A stretch of DNA of 64,000 nucleotides from Albibacillus kandeliae. GTDB lineage: Bacteria > Pseudomonadota > Alphaproteobacteria > Rhodobacterales > Rhodobacteraceae. Below are positions 7,048 through 15,361 of the stretch, one piece after another. Below the pieces are notes generated by a model, which did no database searches, was not told where the DNA came from, and saw only the letters and a program-made list of their open reading frames with translations. Numbering within the stretch: the first letter of the stretch is position 1; every line of letters begins with the position of its first letter. Position numbers and translations under genes: made by a program. The stretch lies in contig NZ_QEHM01000001.1 of the NCBI RefSeq assembly GCF_003116585.1, positions 124,001-188,000 of the forward strand, written 5' to 3'.

Positions 7048-9837
7048 TCAGAAGTGGACCGAACGCGCGGTGCCCGGCTTTTCGAGCGGGGGCGCGAACT
7101 TGGTCAGGTCGATGCCTTCGACGGCCGACTTGTACTCTTCCACGCTCGGGGTGCGGCCGAGGATGGCCGAGAGCACCACGACCGGGGTCGAGGCGAGCAG
7201 GGATTCGCCCTTCTTCTCGGCGGTGTCTTCGACGACCCGGCCCTGGAACAGGCGGGTGGAGGTCGCGAGAACCGTGTCACCCTTGGCGGCCTTTTCCTGG
7301 TTGCCCATGCAGAGGTTGCAGCCCGGACGCTCGAGATAGAGGATGTTCTCGTACTCGGTGCGCGCGGTGGCCTTGGGGAACATGTCGTCGAACTCGAAGC
7401 CGGAGTACTTCTGGAGGATGCCCCAGTCGCCTTCTTCCTTCAGTTCGTCGATGATGTTGTAGGTCGGCGCGGCCACGACGAGCGGTGCCTTGAACTCGAC
7501 CTTGCCGTTGGCTTTCTCAAGGTTCTTCAGCATCTGCGCGACGATCTTCATGTCGCCCTTGTGCACCATGCACGAGCCGACGAAGCCCAGGTCCACCTTC
7601 TTCTCGCCGCCGTAGTAGGACACGGGGCGGATGGTGTCGTGGGTGTAGCGGCGCGACGGGTCGGCGTTGTTGACGTCCGGGTCGGCGATCATCGGCTCGT
7701 CGATCAGGTCGAGGTCGACGACGACCTCGGCGAAGTACTTGGCGCTGTCATCGGGCGACAGGGCAGGCTTTTCGCCCGAGCGGATCTGGGCGATGCGCTT
7801 GTCCGCCTTGTCGATCAGGCCCTGCAGCGTGCCAGCCGCATTGTCCATGCCCTTGTCGATCATCACCTGGATACGGTCCTTGGCCAGTTCCAGCGAACCG
7901 ATCAGCGTCTCGTCGTTCGAGATGCAGATCGAGGCCTTGGCCTTCATCTCGGCGGTCCAGTCGGTGAAGGTGAAGGCCTGGTCGGCCAGCAGCGTACCGA
8001 TATGAACCTCGATCACGCGGCCCTGGAAGACGTTGTCGCCATGCTGCTTGAGCATCTGCGCCTGCGTCGCGTGAACGACGTCGCGGAAGTCCATGTGGTC
8101 GGCCATCTTGCCCTTGAAGGTGACCTTGACGGATTCCGGGATCGGCATGGTCGCCTCGCCGGTCGCAAGCGCCAGCGCCACGGTGCCGGAGTCGGCGCCG
8201 AAGGCCACGCCCTTGGACATGCGGGTGTGGCTGTCGCCGCCGATGATGACGTCCCAGTCATCCACGGTGATGTCGTTCAGCACCTTGTGGATCACGTCGG
8301 TCATCGAGTGATAGGCGCCCTTGGGGTCACGCGCGGTGATCAGGCCGAAGTTGTTCATGAAGCTCATCAGCTTCGGGATGTTGGCCTGTGCCTTCTTGTC
8401 CCAGACCGACGCGGTGTGGCAGCCCGACTGGTAGGCGCCATCGACGGTCGGCGAGATCACGGTGGCGGCCATCGCTTCCAGCTCCTGGCTGGTCATCAGG
8501 CCGGTGGTGTCCTGCGAGCCGACGATGTTCACCTTGACGCGCACGTCCGAACCTGCGTGCAGGGGCTTGCCCTTGGTCACGCCGACGGCGTTGGCGTTGA
8601 AGATCTTCTCGACCGCGGTCATGCCCTGGCCTGCGTGCGAGACCTCTTTCGAGGGCGCAAAGACCGGGGTGGCCTCGACGCCAAGGGTCTCGGCGGCGAA
8701 GGTTTGCAGCTTCTTGCCGAAGACCACGGCGTAGGAGCTGCCGGCCTTCATGAACTCGACCTTCTGGGGCGTGAAGGCGGAAGAGACATCGACCAGCTCT
8801 TCGCCGGCTTCGTTCTTCAGCTTCTTGGCCTTGGTGTCGATGGTCAGCACGGTGCCGGTTTCGACCGAGTATTTCTGGTCGAGGATCGGGTTGCCTTCGT
8901 TGTTCAGCAGCGGCTTGCCGTCTTCACCCAGCTTTTTGACCCAGTTCTTGAGGTCGAGGCCGATGCCGCCGGTCACGCCGACGGTGGTGAGGAAGATCGG
9001 CGAGATGCCGTTGGTGCCGGCGACGACCGGGGCGTAGTTGACGAAGGGAACGTAGGGGCTGGTCGGCTTGCCGGTCCAGAGCGCGACGTTGTTCACGCCC
9101 GACATCCGGGAGGAGCCCACGCCCATGGTGCCCTTTTCAGCGATCAGCATCACGCGCTTGTCGGGGTGCTGCAGCTTGAGCGCCTCGATTTCCTTCTGCG
9201 CGGCTTCCGAGATCATGCACTTGCCGTGCAGTTCCCGGTCGGAGCGCGAGTGCGCCTGGTTGCCCGGCGACAGCAGGTCGGTCGAGATATCGCCTTCGGC
9301 GGCGATGTAGGTCACGACCTTGACCTCGTCCTCGACGTCCGGGAGCTTGGTGAAGAATTCGGCCTTGGCGTAGCTTTCCAGCACGTCCTTGGCGATCGCG
9401 TTGCCGGACTCGTAGGCCGTCTTCAGGCGGGCCATGTCGGCTTCGTACAGGAACACCTGCGTCTTCAGGACCTCGGCGGCCTGCTTGGCAATCGCGGCGT
9501 CGTCACCCAGCGTCAGGTCGAGCAGAACCTCGACCGAGGGGCCGCCCTTCATGTGCGACAGCAGCTCGAAGGCGAAGTCGGGGGTAATCTCGGCGACGGT
9601 GGTTTCGCCAAGGATGATCTTCTTGAGGAAGGCCGCCTTGACACCCGCGGCGCTCGTGGTGCCGGGCAGGGTGTTGTAGATGAAGAAGTTCAGGGACTCG
9701 GCGCGGTGCTCGTTCCCGGCGTCCTCGATCTGGGCGATCAGTTCCGCAACCAGCGCGCCATCGTCGATAGGCTTGGGGTGCAGACCCTCGCCTTTGCGCG
9801 TTTCGATTTCATTTAGGTAGTCTGTGTACAAGCTCAT
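7048..9837 (-). CDS. acnB: Aconitate hydratase B (bifunctional, TCA cycle)
   Basis: The 929-residue protein is full length for AcnB. It has the N-terminal HEAT-like region (MSLYTDYLNEIETR), the swivel domain placed ahead of the catalytic domains as in AcnB, GGDSHTRMSKGVAFGADSG, and the 4Fe-4S ligands in GSCMVHKGD and PGCNLCMGN. It interconverts citrate and isocitrate in the cytosol and in many bacteria also acts on 2-methylaconitate. It stands alone, with its own terminator and an upstream promoter region carrying a TGGTATACCA palindrome. AGGGA lies 6 bases before the ATG. Confidence 0.97.
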   Translation of the reverse strand: MSLYTDYLNEIETRKGEGLHPKPIDDGALVAELIAQIEDAGNEHRAESLNFFIYNTLPGTTSAAGVKAAFLKKIILGETTVAEITPDFAFELLSHMKGGPSVEVLLDLTLGDDAAIAKQAAEVLKTQVFLYEADMARLKTAYESGNAIAKDVLESYAKAEFFTKLPDVEDEVKVVTYIAAEGDISTDLLSPGNQAHSRSDRELHGKCMISEAAQKEIEALKLQHPDKRVMLIAEKGTMGVGSSRMSGVNNVALWTGKPTSPYVPFVNYAPVVAGTNGISPIFLTTVGVTGGIGLDLKNWVKKLGEDGKPLLNNEGNPILDQKYSVETGTVLTIDTKAKKLKNEAGEELVDVSSAFTPQKVEFMKAGSSYAVVFGKKLQTFAAETLGVEATPVFAPSKEVSHAGQGMTAVEKIFNANAVGVTKGKPLHAGSDVRVKVNIVGSQDTTGLMTSQELEAMAATVISPTVDGAYQSGCHTASVWDKKAQANIPKLMSFMNNFGLITARDPKGAYHSMTDVIHKVLNDITVDDWDVIIGGDSHTRMSKGVAFGADSGTVALALATGEATMPIPESVKVTFKGKMADHMDFRDVVHATQAQMLKQHGDNVFQGRVIEVHIGTLLADQAFTFTDWTAEMKAKASICISNDETLIGSLELAKDRIQVMIDKGMDNAAGTLQGLIDKADKRIAQIRSGEKPALSPDDSAKYFAEVVVDLDLIDEPMIADPDVNNADPSRRYTHDTIRPVSYYGGEKKVDLGFVGSCMVHKGDMKIVAQMLKNLEKANGKVEFKAPLVVAAPTYNIIDELKEEGDWGILQKYSGFEFDDMFPKATARTEYENILYLERPGCNLCMGNQEKAAKGDTVLATSTRLFQGRVVEDTAEKKGESLLASTPVVVLSAILGRTPSVEEYKSAVEGIDLTKFAPPLEKPGTARSVHF

Positions 9838-9925
9838 GACGATCCCTGGATGTCAGTGGTGGACAAAGCCCGGACGCCGGGTCGCGAAGACTCGTGACGG
9901 TTGGCGGCAAGCTGTTTGCATGCGA

Positions 9926-9935
9926 TGGTATACCA
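9926..9935 (-). promoter_or_regulatory. TGGTATACCA palindrome in the acnB promoter region
   Basis: A 10-base perfect palindrome of the GntR-operator type lies about 90 bases upstream of acnB. Read leftward, TATACC can act as a -10 box with TTGCTA 15 bases further upstream as a weak -35. A GntR/FadR-family operator over the promoter is possible; chance occurrence is not excluded. Confidence 0.3.
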
Positions 9936-10099
9936 AGCCCGATCCGGTAGCAAGTGATGCGCGGCAGCCTTAGCGCCTCTCTTGCATAAAAGTCGAGCGG
10001 TCAGGCTGGTCGCTACAGGGGTTTTCAGCGGCCCGGCGCCAAAATGATGCGGCGGGAACTGCGAATGCCTTGATCGGGCGCATTGGCGAACTCGGGCCA

Positions 10100-10249
10100 A
10101 TGTTCCGTGGCCGGGCGGGGCGGGGTGCCAACACCGCGCTGCAGGTGCTGCGTGGCATCCGCATGTCGAAGGATGCTCGGATCGAGCGTATCTGGGAGGA
10201 AACCACGGAGACCCACCGGCGTATCATCTCGCGGCACGTCCTTGGCTGA
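10100..10249 (+). CDS. Possible small protein or gene remnant (49 aa)
   Basis: From the ATG at 10100 a frame ends at the TGA at 10247-10249. The frame is open upstream to a stop at 9971, so a longer product with a TTG start is possible. The last 35 codons have the G/C third-position bias of real genes here and a protein-like acidic/basic pattern (ARIERIWEETTETHRRII). There is no convincing ribosome site and I recognise no family. It could be a short conserved protein or the C-terminal remnant of a lost gene. It lies between divergent acnB and the convergent methyltransferase gene. Confidence 0.3.
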   Translation: MFRGRAGRGANTALQVLRGIRMSKDARIERIWEETTETHRRIISRHVLG

Positions 10250-10263
10250 GGACGGTCGTGACG

Positions 10264-10929
10264 TCAGGCGCGGTCGGGTCGGGCGATGAAGAGGACCTGT
10301 CCGCGCGGCAGCATCACGTCGCTGCGGGTGACCTGCCAGCCGCTGAGCCGTGCGAGGTGGTCCACGTCGTCGGCAAGGATGTGATAGGGCGCGCGGGTGT
10401 CGTGGGTCACCACGCCATCGGGTTGCCGATAGGGCTGCATGGCGGTCCGGGCATCCGGGGCGAGGAAGACCGTGAACAGGAACATCTCCAGCCGCTCGAA
10501 GCGCGAGAGATTGGTCAGGGCGCGGCGAAGGTGGGCCATCGTCAGATGTGGAAACACCGCAAAGGCGATGGCGTGGGTGATGGTTTCGGGGAGGCCGGGA
10601 AAGTCGAACCGGGCATCCTCGATCAACTGGGCAGGGTCCAGCCGCGCGGGGTCGGGCAGTTCGGTGCGGTGCCCGGCCAGCATGATGTCGCGCGAGGCGT
10701 CGGTGGCCCAGTAGTGCCCGGGGTCGAGGTAGGGCACGGCCTTGCAACCGAGGCGCAGCGCCCCTGCGCCGATATCGAGGAGGTGGTGGTGCGGTAGCAG
10801 GCCCGCGTCCTTCAGGACGGCCATCTGGACACGGCCGGTCTCGTCCCAGCGGCCGCCGACGATCTCGCGGTGACGCCCGGCGAGGATCGCCGCGTCATAG
10901 AAGCCGACCGTTTCATAGGGATTCGTCAA
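10264..10929 (-). CDS. Class I SAM-dependent methyltransferase-like protein
   Basis: The best start is the TTG at 10929, giving 221 residues beginning LTNPYETVGFYDA. Upstream the frame continues into low-complexity Pro/Arg sequence that does not look coding. LLDIGAGALRLG (about residues 48-60) resembles methyltransferase motif I, and ATDASRDIML fits the acidic residue after strand 2. The rest (FAVFPHLTMAHLRRAL, LFIARPDRA) fits a Rossmann-type methyltransferase of unknown substrate. It is transcribed leftward, about 300 bases after the HPP-CBS gene. The start is uncertain and the function is only a family guess. Confidence 0.65.
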   Translation of the reverse strand: MTNPYETVGFYDAAILAGRHREIVGGRWDETGRVQMAVLKDAGLLPHHHLLDIGAGALRLGCKAVPYLDPGHYWATDASRDIMLAGHRTELPDPARLDPAQLIEDARFDFPGLPETITHAIAFAVFPHLTMAHLRRALTNLSRFERLEMFLFTVFLAPDARTAMQPYRQPDGVVTHDTRAPYHILADDVDHLARLSGWQVTRSDVMLPRGQVLFIARPDRA

Positions 10930-11235
10930 GGCAGGTGATCCGGGAGAGACGGCCCCGCGTGGCCGCAGCCTCCCTTGCGCTGCGCGCCGCGCGCAAGTCA
11001 AGAGCGGCGCGCCGGACCCCGCCGCCCCAGAGGGCCCGGGAGGAACCGGAGACGGTGGCCCGCGTTCTCCCAACGGAAGGCCCGACCGCACGTCAATCGG
11101 ACATGGCGGCATAGCCAACACGGGGATTTTTCCGATTTCTCCCCGTGGCCAACGAAGTGGCAGACGAGGGTTTGTCCCGCCTGCGGCCGGGTTGTTTTCC
11201 GAGCTTTATGACCAACCTGGTGGTTACCCGAGCCG
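10930..11235. other. Intergenic region of about 300 bases without a recognised gene
   Basis: Open frames here on both strands are Arg/Pro/Gly-rich and look like high-G+C noise. I see no strong hairpin. The stretch may hold the promoter of the methyltransferase-like gene. Confidence 0.4.
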
Positions 11236-12441
11236 CTAGGTTTCCCTGCGCGCAGCATGGCGCGCCAGCGCGGCAATGAGGTCGGTGCGGGTGACGATAC
11301 CCACGAGCTTGCCATACTCCAGAACCGGCACGGCATCGGTCGCCCCGTCCGCCATCATGGGCAGCAGAGCCCCGATTGGCGTATCAGTCGTGGCGCGCGG
11401 CCCTGCGACGCTCATGATATCACCCGCCTGCACGGGCTTGTCCCTGTCCCGGTCGAGCAGCCGGAGGAGGGCGGGCCAGTATCCCCGCTGGAGCCGCAGT
11501 GCGTCTTCCCGTGCCTGGCTGATGAGGTGGAGTTGGAAGATGATCCCGAGGAACCGCGCATCAGCGCGCACCACGGGGAGGGAGGTGAACCCGTGACGCC
11601 TGAACAGGTCCGCGATGTCGCCCAGCGACGTCTCGGGCGTCACGGTGACAAGATCGCGGGACATGATATCGCGCGCAGTCATCGGGCCGGAGGAATGTGC
11701 AGCTACCTGCAGTTCGGCCGCGCCGATGAGGCGGGCGAGATCCTCGACACCGAGGTTGAAGGACTGGCTGTAGCGTTCGAGCAGCGCCATCAGTTCCTGT
11801 TCGGAGAGGCCCAGCCTTTCAGTGGGGTTGCGGTCCCCGGTGCCATGCCGGCCCGCGTCCTCGAACTGGCGAAACGGATAGCGCCGCCCGGTCAGCCGGG
11901 CATAGAGGGTTGCCAGCACCACGAGGGCGACGGTGCCGACCCCGATGGGGGCGAGGGCGAACCAGAACCCGAGGTGCGCGATGCTGTCGGGCGACATGGC
12001 CGCGGTCATCGCGACGGCTCCGGCCGGAGGGTGCACCGCGCGGCAGAGGATGGTCGCGGTGATGGCGAACCCGGCCGCGAGGGCGATCCGCAGAACCGGG
12101 TCCGCGATCAGCATGCAGACGGCGACTCCGACGAGAGCGGCGAGGGTGTTCCCGACGATCGCGGACCAGGGCTGCGCGAGCGGGCTGTTCGGAACCGCGA
12201 ACAGGAGAACCGAGGTCGCGCCGAAGGGGGCGACGAGGTAGAGGCCCAGTTCCAGATCAATGCCGGGGGACAGCAGGAACAGTCCGGTCAGGCCCAGCCC
12301 GACGAGCGCTCCGAGACCGGCCCGAACCGCTTCGAGGGCCGGGACGCGGGCAACGGCGGGGCCAAGTGATCGCAAGACACGCAAGGGCGCAGCCTCCCTG
12401 ATGGATTCGCGCAAAATTTCATCGGAATGCGAAAAGTTCAA
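11236..12441 (-). CDS. HPP-family membrane protein with two CBS domains
   Basis: The 401-residue protein has four to five hydrophobic segments in its first half. The HPP motif is visible as CRAVHPPAGAVAM, preceded by FGATSVLLFAVPNSPLAQP. After a linker, two CBS domains follow (about residues 250-310, starting MTARDIMSRDLVTV, and 340-395, starting QAGDIMSVAG). HPP proteins are inner-membrane proteins, some of them linked to nitrite transport, and CBS pairs usually bind adenine nucleotides as regulatory sensors. Its transcription runs toward the methyltransferase gene, and dgoA ends 30 bases upstream of it. The role here is unknown. Confidence 0.85.
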   Translation of the reverse strand: MNFSHSDEILRESIREAAPLRVLRSLGPAVARVPALEAVRAGLGALVGLGLTGLFLLSPGIDLELGLYLVAPFGATSVLLFAVPNSPLAQPWSAIVGNTLAALVGVAVCMLIADPVLRIALAAGFAITATILCRAVHPPAGAVAMTAAMSPDSIAHLGFWFALAPIGVGTVALVVLATLYARLTGRRYPFRQFEDAGRHGTGDRNPTERLGLSEQELMALLERYSQSFNLGVEDLARLIGAAELQVAAHSSGPMTARDIMSRDLVTVTPETSLGDIADLFRRHGFTSLPVVRADARFLGIIFQLHLISQAREDALRLQRGYWPALLRLLDRDRDKPVQAGDIMSVAGPRATTDTPIGALLPMMADGATDAVPVLEYGKLVGIVTRTDLIAALARHAARRET

Positions 12442-12471
12442 CCGGGCGGGTGAACCCCGGTCGCGCCGGTG

Positions 12472-13089
12472 TCAGCTGCCGAGGTCGGTCTTGGCCCGGT
12501 CGAAGGCGGCCACGATCTCGGCGGCGCGCTGCGCGACAGTCGATACGCTGTCGCCGGGCCGATAGAGGGCGGTGCCGATGCCGAAACCGGCGGCGCCTGC
12601 CTGCAGCCATGTCGAGAAGTTGTCGGGTCCGGCCCCGCCGACCGCCAGCACCGGGATCTCCGGTGGCAGTACCGCTGCGAGGGCCTTCAACCCACTTGGC
12701 CCGACCATCGAGGCGGGGAACAGCTTGAGCACGTCGGCGCCCGCCCTGATGGCGGCAAAGCATTCTGTCGCGCTCATCGCGCCGGGGCAGGAAATCAGGC
12801 CCCGCCGCTTGGTTTCGACGATGACATCGGAGCAGGTGTCAGGCGAGACGATCAGGCGACCGCCGCAGTCATCCACCCGCGCGACGTCGTCCGGGGTGAG
12901 CACCGTTCCTGCGCCGATATCGGCTTCGGCCCCGAAGCGCCGGGCGAGCCGCGTGATGCTGTCGAAGGGATCGGGCGAGTTTAGCGGCACTTCGATGCTG
13001 GTGATCCCCGCTTCGATCAGCGTACCGGCGACGGCTTCGACTTCGGGCGGGGTGATGCCGCGAAGGATGGCCACGATCTGTCGTTTCAT
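12472..13089 (-). CDS. dgoA: 2-dehydro-3-deoxy-6-phosphogalactonate aldolase
   Basis: The 205-residue protein belongs to the KDPG/KDPGal aldolase family. Catalytic Glu33 (IEVPLNSPDPF) and the Schiff-base Lys122 (VLKLFPAS) sit where DgoA has them, and the IEVPLN-S-P form favours KDPGal over KDPG aldolase. It splits KDPGal into pyruvate and glyceraldehyde 3-phosphate, the last step of the De Ley-Doudoroff galactose pathway. It follows dgoK by 16 bases in the same operon and is the end of this transcript. Confidence 0.93.
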   Translation of the reverse strand: MKRQIVAILRGITPPEVEAVAGTLIEAGITSIEVPLNSPDPFDSITRLARRFGAEADIGAGTVLTPDDVARVDDCGGRLIVSPDTCSDVIVETKRRGLISCPGAMSATECFAAIRAGADVLKLFPASMVGPSGLKALAAVLPPEIPVLAVGGAGPDNFSTWLQAGAAGFGIGTALYRPGDSVSTVAQRAAEIVAAFDRAKTDLGS

Positions 13090-13105
13090 CTGCAGAGCCT
13101 TTCGG

Positions 13106-13999
13106 TCAGGTCGTCGATGTCTGGAGCATGCGGTCGCGGGCGGCGATCAGCCCGCCAAGCGTGACGGCCTCCGCGTCCAGTGTCTCGGTGGTCAGGCCGT
13201 GCCGGGCGAGCGCCAATTCGTAGAGCCGACAGAGCGCCGGGTCGCCCAGCAGGGCGACGCGCTGGCCGGAGAGGGTGCCGATCATGCCCGAAACTTCGGA
13301 ACCGATCAGCAGGGCGGAGAGGCGGGCGCGGCCCTCGCCCTCGGCATAGCCAGCCAGCAAACCCCGCGCTCGGAGCGAGAAGAGGTCGGCGGCGAGGGGC
13401 GCGTCGGACGTGGTTGTCAGCGCGGCATCGAAGACCGCCTCGTTCCAGCCCTCGGCGGTGAAGGAGGAGAGGGTGGAGTGGCCCGAGACGAGGGCGAAGA
13501 GTTCGCCGGTCATGGCGGTGCGAAAGCCGGTGACACGCCCCTCGCTGACCCGCGCCCACTTGGTATGGGTGCCGGGCAGGCAGACCAGCCCGTCGAAATC
13601 GGGTGTGGCGGCCAGCATCCCGGCGATCTGGGTCTCTTCACCGCGCATGACATCGGGCGGCTCGGCCTGTGACAGGCCGGGCAGGATGTGGACATCGAGC
13701 CTCGGGTCTACCGTGGGCACCTGAACGGGGGCGCCGGAGGGGTGGGCCGGGACCGCGACGTATCCGGCCTCTTTCCAGCCGGTCCTTGCCCCGGCCATGC
13801 CGCAGATGAGGACGGGTGTGCGGCGACCTTCCGGCAGCAGATGGCCCGCGGCCCGCAGGAAGGCGGGCTCGAACTGATCGGGCGTAAGGCTGCCCATGCC
13901 CTCCTGCGAGGTGGCCGAGCCGGTGACCTTTCCGGCCGCGTCGATGGCCCAGATCCGGAGGCGCGAGGTGCCCCAGTCGGCTGCGATCCAGTCGGTCAT
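13106..13999 (-). CDS. dgoK: 2-dehydro-3-deoxygalactonokinase
   Basis: The 297-residue cytosolic protein begins MTDWIAADWGTSRLRIW, the DgoK N-terminal phosphate-binding motif, with QEGMGS, ICGMAGARTGW, GLVCLPGTHTKWARV and the C-terminal AVTLGGLIAARDR. It phosphorylates 2-dehydro-3-deoxy-D-galactonate to KDPGal with ATP, feeding DgoA encoded 16 bases downstream. Its start overlaps the stop of a 36-residue upstream frame by 4 bases (ATGA), so its translation may depend on that leader. Regulation probably comes from gbpR immediately upstream. Confidence 0.95.
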   Translation of the reverse strand: MTDWIAADWGTSRLRIWAIDAAGKVTGSATSQEGMGSLTPDQFEPAFLRAAGHLLPEGRRTPVLICGMAGARTGWKEAGYVAVPAHPSGAPVQVPTVDPRLDVHILPGLSQAEPPDVMRGEETQIAGMLAATPDFDGLVCLPGTHTKWARVSEGRVTGFRTAMTGELFALVSGHSTLSSFTAEGWNEAVFDAALTTTSDAPLAADLFSLRARGLLAGYAEGEGRARLSALLIGSEVSGMIGTLSGQRVALLGDPALCRLYELALARHGLTTETLDAEAVTLGGLIAARDRMLQTSTT

Positions 14000-14106
14000 G
14001 TTCGCGCGCCTTGCGTCGGCGTGACGCGGAGTGACCGGTGGGCCGCAAAAGCGGGAGACCGCGCAGATCGCGCAAAGATCATGTTTTTCAGTGCCTTGCG
14101 TGTCAT
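13996..14106 (-). CDS. Possible 36-residue leader peptide coupled to dgoK
   Basis: A short frame starts at the ATG at 14106 with a strong ribosome site (AGGGGGAG, 6 bases upstream). It reads MTRKALKNMIFARSARS and ends PTQGART, with its TGA overlapping the dgoK ATG in an ATGA. The peptide is basic (many Arg/Lys) and has no transmembrane segment. dgoK itself has no obvious Shine-Dalgarno site, so coupling is plausible. It could be a regulatory leader or simply an entry site for ribosomes; I recognise no family. Confidence 0.4.
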   Translation of the reverse strand: MTRKALKNMIFARSARSPAFAAHRSLRVTPTQGART

Positions 14107-14128
14107 GTTCTGCTCCCCCTCTCGCCGG

Positions 14129-14157
14129 AAGCTAGGCCAGCATCGGATTCCGCTCAA
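14129..14157 (-). promoter_or_regulatory. Candidate sigma70-type promoter for leader-dgoK-dgoA
   Basis: Read leftward, TTGAGC (14157-14152) and TAGCTT (14134-14129) are separated by exactly 17 bases, just ahead of the leader's ribosome site. The match to consensus is only partial, so this is a suggestion. Confidence 0.3.
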
Positions 14158-14170
14158 GCCAGAACCTGCG

Positions 14171-14193
14171 AGAGGGGAGACGAGTGCCCCTCT
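14171..14193 (-). terminator. Hairpin after gbpR
   Basis: AGAGGGG (14171-14177) pairs with CCCCTCT (14187-14193) around a 9-base loop, starting 9 bases beyond the gbpR stop. No T-tract follows, so it may be an imperfect terminator separating gbpR from dgoKA. Confidence 0.4.
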
Positions 14194-14201
14194 GCCGGGG
14201 T

Positions 14202-15197
14202 TCAACCGAGGTCGGGTGCGGGAGCCAGGTGACGGGTCTTTTCGCGGATCAGTCTGAACACGCGGCGCACCGCCGGAGAGGGCTCCACGTTGCGCAGGGA
14301 GATCAGCGAATAGGGGACCACGGTCATGTCCCGCGCGACGTCGAGCCGCCGGATGCGGCCCCCGAAAGCGGTCTCGGAGGCATAGAAGTCTGCGGCCGAT
14401 CGGGCGATGGGCGCGATGGCGTTGGTCTCGCAGATGATGGCGAGCGTCAGCAGCAGGGACGAGGTGCTGAGGATGCGCTCGGGCGGGCGCAGTCCGTTGC
14501 GCAGCAGGTAGGCCTCGGCGGTGCGGCGCAGCAGCCCGTTCTCAGGCTGCATCACCCAGTCGTAGGCAAGGCAGTCGGCGACGGTCAGGCTGTCGCGCCG
14601 TGACAGCGGGTGTTCCAGCCGAGCGACGAGCGAGACAGGTTCGGGGCCGATTTCCTCCAGCGCGATGGCGCGGGTCTCCATGCCTTCGGGAATGCGCCCG
14701 ATGTAGAAGTCGAGATCGCCCGCGAACAGCGAGTCGCCGAGCTTGTCCGATGTGTCCACCAGCACCGAGAGTTCGATGTCGGGGTAGGTGACGCGCAACT
14801 CCCGGATCACGGGGAGGACCAGCTCCACCGCCGGGCCGGTGACGCTGCCGATGCGGACTGTGCCGCGCTCGCCCGTGGCCAGGGCGGCGATCTCGTGCTG
14901 GACCTCGTCCAGCCCGTGCAGCAGTTCGCGTGCCTTGGAGGCGAGCGCCTGACCGGCGGGGGTCAGGGTTACGCCGCGCGCGTGGCGCTCGTAGAGCGTG
15001 GCGCCCACGGTCTTTTCCAGTTCCGCCAGAAGGCGCGAGGCAGCGGGCTGGGTCATGGCGACCTGCGCGGCGGCGCCCGAGACCATACCGGTTTCGCGCA
15101 GGGCCACCAGCAGGCGGAGTTGCGGCAGCCTGAGGCCGCGCCGGATCAGTTCATCGCGCAGGTGCCGCTCTGAGGGGGGCTCGGTCGTCACGTCCAT
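14202..15197 (-). CDS. gbpR: LysR-family regulator, GbpR-like
   Basis: The 331-residue protein starts at the ATG at 15197; a TTG at 15212 is an alternative. It has an N-terminal winged HTH (LPQLRLLVALRETGMVSGAAAQVAMTQPAASRL, split here by reading across about 34 residues) and a LysR substrate domain. The sequence type and position match GbpR, the regulator divergent from chvE in Agrobacterium and Azospirillum. It probably activates chvE-ggu expression in response to galactose- or arabinose-type sugars. It lies between dgoKA (same strand, downstream) and chvE (divergent), and an inverted repeat overlaps its 5' region. Confidence 0.85.
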   Translation of the reverse strand: MDVTTEPPSERHLRDELIRRGLRLPQLRLLVALRETGMVSGAAAQVAMTQPAASRLLAELEKTVGATLYERHARGVTLTPAGQALASKARELLHGLDEVQHEIAALATGERGTVRIGSVTGPAVELVLPVIRELRVTYPDIELSVLVDTSDKLGDSLFAGDLDFYIGRIPEGMETRAIALEEIGPEPVSLVARLEHPLSRRDSLTVADCLAYDWVMQPENGLLRRTAEAYLLRNGLRPPERILSTSSLLLTLAIICETNAIAPIARSAADFYASETAFGGRIRRLDVARDMTVVPYSLISLRNVEPSPAVRRVFRLIREKTRHLAPAPDLG

Positions 15198-15201
15198 GAT
15201 C

Positions 15202-15223
15202 AATATTCCCAAATTGGTATATT
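15202..15223. promoter_or_regulatory. Inverted repeat between gbpR and chvE, candidate GbpR site
   Basis: AATATTCC (15202-15209) and GGTATATT (15216-15223) form arms with 7 of 8 matching positions around CAAATT. This AT-rich dyad lies 5 bases upstream of the gbpR ATG and 138 bases upstream of chvE. It fits a LysR-type operator that also autoregulates gbpR. Confidence 0.5.
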
Positions 15224-15361
15224 GAGAGAGAAGATCTGTATTTGATCGCTATATCACGAAAAGGCAGTGTCCCGGCAAGCCCTCGAGATTCGGGAGCTGC
15301 ACACAAGAATGCCCGGTCAGGCAGCTGGAGGAGCGACGCCGCGGGCACAGGGAGGACTATC

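Noticed and set aside
6946-9816. A 956-residue plus-strand frame opposite acnB
   Set aside because: It is the antisense shadow of a highly biased G+C-rich gene; the His/Gly/Val/Asp-rich product has no domain pattern, while the minus strand is unmistakable AcnB.
12472-13089. KDPG aldolase of the Entner-Doudoroff pathway (eda)
   Set aside because: The sequence form around Glu33 and Lys122 and the adjacent dgoK favour the galactonate version; no edd-type 6-phosphogluconate dehydratase is adjacent.
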